Source: Xanthobacter sp. NM-25 (lineage in GTDB: Bacteria > Pseudomonadota > Alphaproteobacteria > Rhizobiales > Xanthobacteraceae). Taken from it: a stretch of 64,000 nucleotides of DNA. Both the position numbers and the translations under genes were made by a program. Below, one piece after another: positions 58,704 to 64,000 of the stretch (positions are counted from its first letter, which is position 1; the number at the start of each line of letters is the position of its first letter). The notes beneath the pieces were generated by a model. That model was not told the origin of the DNA. It did no database searches and saw only the letters and a list, made by a program, of their open reading frames with translations. Location: positions 242,364 through 306,363 of the forward strand of contig NZ_JACBFS010000006.1 in the NCBI RefSeq assembly GCF_022138605.1. Direction: 5' to 3'.

Positions 58704-60407
58704 ATGGCGACAGTGGCCGAGTGGTTTCTGCGCGGCTTGGCGCTCCACGATGTGGACGCCATCTTCATCAATCCCGGCACGGACACACCGGCGCTGCAGG
58801 AGGCCTATGCCCGCCTCACCCATGAACAGGTCAAGCTGCCCCGGCTCGTCACCTGCCCCCATGAGGTGATCGCCTGCACCGCCGCCCAGGGCGCCTACCT
58901 CACCACCGGGCGGGCGCAGGTGGCGCTGGTCCACGTGGACGTGGGCACCGCCAATGCCGCCGGCGCCCTCAACGACGCCCGCGCCTCGCAGATCCCGCTC
59001 ATCCTGTGCGCCGGCATGTCGCCGTCGGCGCTCGATTCCGCCGTGCCCGGGGGGCGCTCCAAATTCATCAACTGGCACCAGGACGTGCCGGACCAGCACG
59101 CGCTGGTGCGCAACTACACCAAGTGGACGCAGACCGTGTCCCTGCCGGCGGCCGTCGGCCCGGCGGTGGACCGCGCCTTCCAGATCGCCAACAGCGAGCC
59201 GCCCGGCCCGGTCTATCTCGCCTTCCCGCGCGAAACCCTCATGAGCGAGGTGGAGGCCTCCGGCCTCATGGGGCCGCAGCGCATCCGCGCGGTGCCGCAG
59301 GGCACCTTGTCCGCCGCCGAGGCCGAGGCCATCGTCGAGGCGCTGCTCGCGGCCGAATTTCCCCTGCTGCTCACCGCTTACGCCGGCCGCACCCCGGCCA
59401 CCCGCGCCGCCTTCGTGGAGCTGGCGGAACGCACCGGCAGCGGCATCAGCGAGTATCGCGGCCGCTTCAACGCGCCCCTCGATCACCCCCAGCACCTCGG
59501 CTTCAATCCGGAGCAGCAGGTGGTGGACGCCGACGTGGTGCTGATCATCGATCATGATGTGCCGTTCGTGCCCGCCGACCTCAAGCTGCGGGACGACGTG
59601 CGCCTCATCCACATGGGCAACGACCCCATCCAGCAGCGCTGGACCACCTGGGGCTTTCCCACCGATGCGGTGCATGCGGTCCATGTGCCGGCCGCCATCG
59701 AGGCGCTGCTCACCGCCGCCCGCGCCCGCAGCGACGACCCGCGCATCGCCCCCCGCCGCGCCGCCCTGGCGGCCCGCCACGCGACCATGATGGCGGAGCG
59801 CGCCCGCCGCCGCGCCGCGGCCCTGGCCGGCGGCGCCATCTCGCCCATGGAAGTGGGCGCCATCCTGTCGCGCCTTGCCCCCGAGGCCATGGTGATCGAG
59901 GAGGCGGTAACCTCCGGCAATCCCTTCGCCTATGGCTTCGAGCCCAATGCCGAAGGCGGCTACTACCGCAATGGCGGCTCGTATCTCGGCTGGGCGCTGG
60001 GGGCCTCGCTCGGTGCCCGACTCGGCGATCCGGAGCGGCTGGTGGTGAGCGTGGTGGGCGACGGCGCCTTCATGTTCGGCGCCCCCACGCCGGCCCTCTG
60101 GGCGGCGCGGGAGAATGGCCTGCCGCTGCTGATCATCATCCTCAACAACGAGAGCTACAACTCGGTGGTGCTGGCGACACGGCATGACTTCGCCGGCGGC
60201 GCCCAGGACACCTTCGGCCACGTGGGCAGCCTGCTGCCCCAGTCACCGGCCTTCGAGACCCTCGCCGAGGCCTGTGGCGCCTTCGGACGCCGGGTGACCC
60301 GCATGGACGACGTGGAGCCAGCCCTGCAGGAGGCGCTGGCGGCGGTGCGGTCGGGCCGCAGCGCGGTGGTCAACATCATGACGGAAGCCGCGCAGAAGCC
60401 GCTGTGA
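58704..60407 (+). CDS. Thiamine diphosphate-dependent enzyme (acetolactate synthase/benzoylformate decarboxylase superfamily)
   Basis: This 567-residue protein has the three-domain layout of ThDP decarboxylases and synthases. The conserved glutamate is Glu54 in TCPHEVIACTAAQGAYL. The pyrophosphate motif is VVGDGAFMFGAPTPALWAAR followed by NNESYNS. FLRGLALHDVDAIFINPGTD and DARASQIPLILCAGMSPSAL are seen in poorly characterised ThDP proteins. It lies between a TauT importer and an aldehyde dehydrogenase, so decarboxylation of an imported 2-oxo acid to an aldehyde is a reasonable inference. Oxalyl-CoA decarboxylase or a sulfoacetaldehyde-type enzyme cannot be excluded. Confidence 0.88.
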   Translation: MATVAEWFLRGLALHDVDAIFINPGTDTPALQEAYARLTHEQVKLPRLVTCPHEVIACTAAQGAYLTTGRAQVALVHVDVGTANAAGALNDARASQIPLILCAGMSPSALDSAVPGGRSKFINWHQDVPDQHALVRNYTKWTQTVSLPAAVGPAVDRAFQIANSEPPGPVYLAFPRETLMSEVEASGLMGPQRIRAVPQGTLSAAEAEAIVEALLAAEFPLLLTAYAGRTPATRAAFVELAERTGSGISEYRGRFNAPLDHPQHLGFNPEQQVVDADVVLIIDHDVPFVPADLKLRDDVRLIHMGNDPIQQRWTTWGFPTDAVHAVHVPAAIEALLTAARARSDDPRIAPRRAALAARHATMMAERARRRAAALAGGAISPMEVGAILSRLAPEAMVIEEAVTSGNPFAYGFEPNAEGGYYRNGGSYLGWALGASLGARLGDPERLVVSVVGDGAFMFGAPTPALWAARENGLPLLIIILNNESYNSVVLATRHDFAGGAQDTFGHVGSLLPQSPAFETLAEACGAFGRRVTRMDDVEPALQEALAAVRSGRSAVVNIMTEAAQKPL

Positions 60408-60442
60408 GCGGCGCCGCGACGGTGAAACGACAGGAGCGCATC

Positions 60443-61951
60443 ATGATCTCAACCGCTGGCGCCGAGCCCCTCGGCCTCTATATCGGCGGACAGTTCACCC
60501 CCGCCCTTTCCGGCCGCGTGCTGGAGGTCCGCAATCCCAAGAACGGCGCCCTGGTGGGGCGCGTCGCCGAGGGCGACAAGGCCGACATCGACCGCGCGGT
60601 GGCGGCGGCGGAAGCCGCGTTTCCCATCTGGTCGGGCCTGTCCGGCGCGGCCCGTGGCGACATCATGCATAAGGCGGCGGAGATCCTGGCCCGCCGGCTG
60701 CCCGAGATCGTCGGCATCGAGGTGGACCAGATCGGCCGACCGCGCCGCGAGATGACCGCCCAGCTCGCCCGCCTGCCGGAATGGTATTCCTATTTCGGCG
60801 CCCTCGCCCGCACCCATGAGGACACGGTGCCCCCGTTCGGCGCCGGCTATCTCAACTACACCCGCCGGGTGCCGCTGGGGGTGGTGGGGCATGTGACGCC
60901 CTGGAACCACCCGCTGCTGATCCTCACCAAGAAGGTGGCGCCCTCCATGGCGGCGGGCAACACCATGGTGGTGAAGCCCTCGGAGCTGGCCCCCATCACC
61001 CCGCTGCTGCTGGCGGAGGTGTTCAAGGAAGCCGGCGTTCCCGATGGGGTGTACAACGTGGTGCCGGGCTTCGGCGCCACCGCGGGCCTGGCCCTCACCA
61101 CCCATCCGGCGGTGCGCAAGATCGACCTCACCGGCGGCACCAAGACCGGGCAGGAGGTGGCCGCCCTGGCCGGCCGCAACCTCACCCGGGTGGCGGCGGA
61201 GCTGGGTGGCAAGGCCTCGGTGATCGTGTTCCCCGATACCGATGTGGACCGGGCGGTGTCCGCCGCTCTGTTCGCCTCCTTCATCGCCACTGGCCAGACC
61301 TGCGTGCAGGGCGCCCGTCTGCTGGTGCACCGCTCCATCCATGATGCGGTGGTGACACGCCTGGTGGCCCGCGCCGAGGCTATCCGCATCGGCGATCCGC
61401 AGGACCCCGCCACCCAGATGGGGCCGCTGGTCTCGGCCCGCCAGCGCGACCTGACCGAGCACTATGTGCGGATCGGCCTGGAGGAAGGGGCCACCCTCGC
61501 CACCGGCGGGGCGCGGCCGGAAGGCCCCGCGTTCGACTGCGGCTTCTTCTATCGGCCCACCATCTTCACCGACGTCACCAACACCATGCGCATCGCCCAG
61601 GAGGAGATCTTCGGGCCGGTGGTGTGCGTGCTGCCGTTCGAGACCGAGGAGGAGGCGGTGGCCCTCGCCAACGGCACCGAATTCGGCCTCGCCATGTCGG
61701 TGTGGACCCGCGATCTCGCCCGCGCCCATCGCGTCACCCACCGGCTGGAGGCGGGCATCGTCTGGATCAACGACCACCACCGCATCGATCCGGCCTCGCC
61801 CTGGGGCGGCTTCAAGATGAGCGGCATCGGCCGGGAGAACGGCCGCGTGGCCTACGAGGAATACACCCAGATCCAGAACGTCATCGTCAACCTCACCGAC
61901 GCGCCGTTCGACTGGTACGCCGATGACAATGTCGAGAAGAGGTATTCGTGA
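60443..61951 (+). CDS. NAD(P)-dependent aldehyde dehydrogenase (second copy)
   Basis: This 502-residue aldehyde dehydrogenase has catalytic Cys287 in ATGQTCVQGARL and base Glu253 in AELGGKAS. The cofactor region is HVTPWNHPLLILTKKVAPSM, and EEIFGPVVCVLPFETEEEAV lies near the C-terminus. I chose ATG 60443, with AGGAG six bases upstream; the GTG at 60404 overlaps the previous stop. It probably oxidises the aldehyde made by the ThDP enzyme. The last 20 residues continue past the usual family end. Confidence 0.92.
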   Translation: MISTAGAEPLGLYIGGQFTPALSGRVLEVRNPKNGALVGRVAEGDKADIDRAVAAAEAAFPIWSGLSGAARGDIMHKAAEILARRLPEIVGIEVDQIGRPRREMTAQLARLPEWYSYFGALARTHEDTVPPFGAGYLNYTRRVPLGVVGHVTPWNHPLLILTKKVAPSMAAGNTMVVKPSELAPITPLLLAEVFKEAGVPDGVYNVVPGFGATAGLALTTHPAVRKIDLTGGTKTGQEVAALAGRNLTRVAAELGGKASVIVFPDTDVDRAVSAALFASFIATGQTCVQGARLLVHRSIHDAVVTRLVARAEAIRIGDPQDPATQMGPLVSARQRDLTEHYVRIGLEEGATLATGGARPEGPAFDCGFFYRPTIFTDVTNTMRIAQEEIFGPVVCVLPFETEEEAVALANGTEFGLAMSVWTRDLARAHRVTHRLEAGIVWINDHHRIDPASPWGGFKMSGIGRENGRVAYEEYTQIQNVIVNLTDAPFDWYADDNVEKRYS

Positions 61952-62943
61952 GCATGCGTATCGACCTGCACAGCCACGCCATTCCCCGCAGCATCGTGGC
62001 GGCGATCGAGGCCGACACGGAGGGGTTCGCCGCCCAGGTGGAGGGCGCCGACGGCAACCGCCGGATGCGCCATCAGCAGGGCTATGTCTACCCGCTGTTC
62101 GACGAGTTCGTGGACCCGGCGGCCAAGCTCGCCGCCATGGACCGCAAGGGCCTCGACATGTCGGTGGTCTGCACCGCGCCGCCCATGTTCTATTACTGGG
62201 CGAGCGTGGAGCTGGCGGCCCGCGCGGCGCGGCTGGTGAACGACGGCATCGCCGAATTCGTGGCGGCGGCGCCGGACCGGCTGCGCGGCATGGCGAGCGT
62301 GCCCATGCAGCACCCCGAGCTGGCCATCGCCGAGCTGGAACGGGCGGTGCGCGAGCATGGCTTCAAGGCGGTGGAGATCGGCACCACCATCGAGGGCGTG
62401 CAGCTGGCCGATCCCCGCTTCCGCCCGTTCCTGCGCCGGGCGCGGGACCTCGACGTCCTGGTGTTCATCCACCCCTATTATGTGGGCTCGAAGGCGGGGC
62501 TGGAGGACTATTACCTCACCAATCTCGCCGGCAATCCGTTCGACACCACGGTGGCCATCGCCAATCTCATCTTTTCCGGCGCGCTCGATGAGCTCAAGGG
62601 CCTGAAGATGCTGGCGGCCCACGGCGGCGGCTATCTGCCCTACCAGATTGGCCGCCTGGTGCACGGCCAGAAGGTGCGCGAGGAGCCGCGCGTGGCCACC
62701 ACCACCTCGCCCAAGGAACTGCTGCGCTCGCTCTATTTCGACACCGTCGTGTTCGATGCGCAGGCGCTGCGCTACCTGGTGGATGTGGTGGGCGCCGGCC
62801 ACGTGTGCCTCGGCACCGATGCGCCGTTCGACATGGGCGACGAGACCCCCCTCGACAGCCTGGCGGCGGTGGAGGGGCTGAGCCCGGCGGAGCGCGACGA
62901 GATCGGCGCCCGCAACGCCCTGATGCTGCTCGGCGAAGCCTGA
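61948..62943 (+). CDS. Amidohydrolase-family metal-dependent hydrolase/decarboxylase (ACMSD-like)
   Basis: A 331-residue TIM-barrel protein of the amidohydrolase-2 group, which includes aminocarboxymuconate-semialdehyde decarboxylase and related nonoxidative decarboxylases. The metal ligands are visible: His8 and His10 in DLHSHAIP, then FIHPYY, LAAHGGGYLPYQ and an Asp in GTDAPFDMG. The GTG start lies five bases after AAGAGG and overlaps the dehydrogenase stop by 4 nt. It ends the operon. Carboxylate loss or hydrolysis is possible; the substrate is unknown. Confidence 0.88.
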   Translation: MSMRIDLHSHAIPRSIVAAIEADTEGFAAQVEGADGNRRMRHQQGYVYPLFDEFVDPAAKLAAMDRKGLDMSVVCTAPPMFYYWASVELAARAARLVNDGIAEFVAAAPDRLRGMASVPMQHPELAIAELERAVREHGFKAVEIGTTIEGVQLADPRFRPFLRRARDLDVLVFIHPYYVGSKAGLEDYYLTNLAGNPFDTTVAIANLIFSGALDELKGLKMLAAHGGGYLPYQIGRLVHGQKVREEPRVATTTSPKELLRSLYFDTVVFDAQALRYLVDVVGAGHVCLGTDAPFDMGDETPLDSLAAVEGLSPAERDEIGARNALMLLGEA

Positions 62944-62953
62944 GCGGCCCGTT

Positions 62954-62984
62954 GCTGGACGCCGGGTGCGGCCCGGCGTCCAGC
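62954..62984. terminator. Strong bidirectional hairpin between convergent genes
   Basis: A perfect 13-bp stem (62954-62966 with 62972-62984) around a 5-nt TGCGG loop lies between the amidohydrolase stop and the opposing GntR stop. No T-run is present, but position and strength favour termination for both. Confidence 0.65.
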
Positions 62985-63023
62985 GGCGCGCGGGGGCCCG
63001 CCCGGATGCGACCCGGGCGACGA

Positions 63024-63698
63024 TCAGCCGGCGCGGTCGAGACCCTCGGTTTCCGCCTGCAGCACCGCCAGCAGCGACATGAAGCGCTCGCCCTGGATCA
63101 GCACGTGATCGCGCAGCCGCTGCTCGGCGGCCGCGCCATCGCCCGTCAGCAGCGCCTCCAGGATGCCGCCGTGCTCGGAGAATGAGGACTCCATGCGCCG
63201 CGGCACCTTCAGCTGGAGGCGCCGATAGGGTTGGAGCGCCCGTTGCAGGCGCGCCGTTTCCGCCGCCAGCACCCGGTTGCCGGTTGCGGCATAGATGGCC
63301 CCGTGGAAGCGGGTGTTGGCCTCGTAATAGGCACTGTCGTCACCGGCCGCGGCCGCCGCTTCACAGTCGGCGTGGGCGGCCGTGATGGCCTTGCGGTCGG
63401 CCGTGCCCATGCGCTGGGCGGCGAGGCGCGCGCAGGCGGCTTCCAGCTCCGCCATCAGCTCGAAGGATTCCATCAGCTCGCGCGGCCCCAGCAGCAGCAC
63501 GAAGGCGCCCCGGCGCGGCTTGATCTCGACCAGGCCCGATGCGGACAGCTGGTTCAGCGCCTCGCGGATGGGCGTGCGCGACACGCCGAAGCGCTCGGCG
63601 AGACTGGCCTCGTCCAGCCGCTGCCCCGGGCGGAATCGGCCGGAGATGATGTCATCTTCCAGCGCTTCCCTGAGCTTGGGAGTCTGCTCGCCCCGCAC
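63024..63698 (-). CDS. GntR-family regulator with FCD effector domain (MatR candidate)
   Basis: A 224-residue FCD-type regulator starting at GTG 63698, which follows GGGAGG by six bases; an in-frame ATG at 63749 adds a Gly/Ser-rich leader. The winged helix is in DIISGRFRPGQRLDEASLAE, FGVSRTPIREALNQLSASG and VEIKPRRGAFVLLLGPRE. FCD helices follow with the expected His residues (YEANTRFHGAIYAATGNRVL). It is divergent from a gene whose first codons look like malonyl-CoA decarboxylase, as the malonate regulator MatR is in some rhizobia (recalled). The window cut prevents confirmation. Confidence 0.88.
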   Translation of the reverse strand: MRGEQTPKLREALEDDIISGRFRPGQRLDEASLAERFGVSRTPIREALNQLSASGLVEIKPRRGAFVLLLGPRELMESFELMAELEAACARLAAQRMGTADRKAITAAHADCEAAAAAGDDSAYYEANTRFHGAIYAATGNRVLAAETARLQRALQPYRRLQLKVPRRMESSFSEHGGILEALLTGDGAAAEQRLRDHVLIQGERFMSLLAVLQAETEGLDRAG

Positions 63699-63785
63699 GC
63701 TACACCTCCCGCCGCCCGAGGACCCTCCGCCCCCGGAACCATGCCCCAAAGGCTGTGCCCCATAGCAATGCGAGCCGCCTTAAAA

Positions 63786-63808
63786 ATGCAAGCTGAAAAA
63801 TCTTGCAT
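63786..63808. promoter_or_regulatory. Inverted repeat and -35 element in the divergent spacer
   Basis: ATGCAAG (63786-63792) and CTTGCAT (63802-63808) are perfect 7-bp arms with a 9-nt gap. Just downstream a perfect TTGACA (63818-63823) points rightward; I see only a weak -10 (CAGTAT, 63843-63848). The related TTGCATACTTG next to it resembles TTGTATACAA-like MatR sites (family knowledge, from memory). Confidence 0.45.
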
Positions 63809-63898
63809 ACTTGATTGTTGACAGCGCATGCACCTCGCGCTTCAGTATCGTGCCAATCCGAAAGTCGAAGGTCGGCGGACGGCACCAGAGGCGACGAG

Positions 63899-64000
63899 AT
63901 GAGTGCGAACACCTCCTTTTTCGGCGACCTGCTCACCTCCATCGCGGAGCGTGGCCGCGCGCTGCTGGAGCGCTCCGGGCGCAATGGCGGGGCGCCGCGC
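63899..64000 (+). CDS. Probable malonyl-CoA decarboxylase, N-terminal fragment (cut by window end)
   Basis: Thirty-four codons are present from the ATG at 63899 before the window ends. The start SANTSFFGDLLTSIAERGR followed by an Arg-rich stretch resembles the N-terminus of alphaproteobacterial malonyl-CoA decarboxylases as I recall them. The divergent GntR/FCD gene supports a malonate operon (matABC layout). The fragment is too short for certainty. If right, malonyl-CoA would be decarboxylated to acetyl-CoA. Confidence 0.5.
   Translation, partial: MSANTSFFGDLLTSIAERGRALLERSGRNGGAPR

Noticed and set aside
57438..60221. A 927-codon open frame on the minus strand, opposite the ABC binding-protein and ThDP genes
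   Set aside because: It covers two well-supported genes, is rich in His, Gly and Arg, and shows no domain; it is a GC-bias shadow frame.

Overview
The window looks like a stretch of chromosome or large replicon from a high-GC alphaproteobacterium, probably Hyphomicrobiales and perhaps Xanthobacteraceae. That placement is inference from codon bias, many ATGA/GTGA-coupled operons, a malyl-CoA/methylmalyl-CoA lyase-like protein, a Urt-type amide transporter beside formamidase, and dense clusters of solute importers with their own regulators. I saw no tRNA, rRNA, CRISPR array, transposase or integrase. Almost every base lies in a catabolic or transport operon. The window holds six complete uptake systems (one TRAP, two NitT/TauT-type ABC, one Urt-type ABC, one Liv-type ABC, one NCS1-type permease fused to a kinase) and about nine local regulators.

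Region 1 (1-15435) is built around a divergent XRE-cupin regulator. Leftward it has two single-domain MaoC hydratases, an acyl-CoA dehydrogenase, a CaiB/BaiF CoA-transferase, a malyl-CoA/methylmalyl-CoA lyase-like enzyme, a TRAP transporter, a biotin carrier and a carboxyltransferase cut by the window edge. Rightward it has the matching biotin carboxylase, then RidA, aldehyde dehydrogenase, SDR and MmgE/PrpD proteins. The set fits import and activation of a branched C5 dicarboxylate such as methylsuccinate or mesaconate, its cleavage to glyoxylate plus propionyl-CoA, and carboxylation of the propionyl-CoA (inference). An omega-amino acid:pyruvate aminotransferase with a divergent XRE-cupin regulator follows (15454-17492).

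Region 2 (17559-28179) is a leftward operon with two NitT/TauT permeases, a binding protein, an ATPase, a PrpD-family protein, a D-threonine-aldolase-like PLP enzyme and hydantoinase/oxoprolinase-type HyuA and HyuB. It lies beside a divergent GntR/UTRA regulator with a clear palindromic operator. Region 3 (28197-32991) is a second hyuAB pair with a divergent LysR regulator and a T-N11-A palindrome.

Region 4 (33011-44406) is urtABCDE-fmdA-fmdB, read leftward, opposite a remarkable 1142-residue protein that joins an NCS1 permease, a cysteine cluster, a histidine kinase and a receiver domain. A LuxR-type response regulator follows it. A perfect 18-bp palindrome lies between the two units. I consider this the strongest candidate for an undescribed system: a transporter-like sensor controlling amide uptake and formamide hydrolysis.

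Region 5 (44415-55696) is a GntR/FCD regulator and a rightward operon of isochorismatase-like hydrolase, HpcH-type aldolase, two polysaccharide-deacetylase-like hydrolases around a fumarylpyruvate-hydrolase-like protein, a complete Liv-type ABC transporter, and an AtzG-like/amidase pair. It looks like a degradative route for an amide-bearing compound of unknown identity. Region 6 (55828-62943) is a TauT-type ABC importer followed by a ThDP-dependent decarboxylase-like enzyme, an aldehyde dehydrogenase and an amidohydrolase. Region 7 (63024-64000) is a GntR/FCD regulator divergent from the first codons of what is probably malonyl-CoA decarboxylase. Short GC-rich hairpins recur just 3' of four of the five binding-protein genes.
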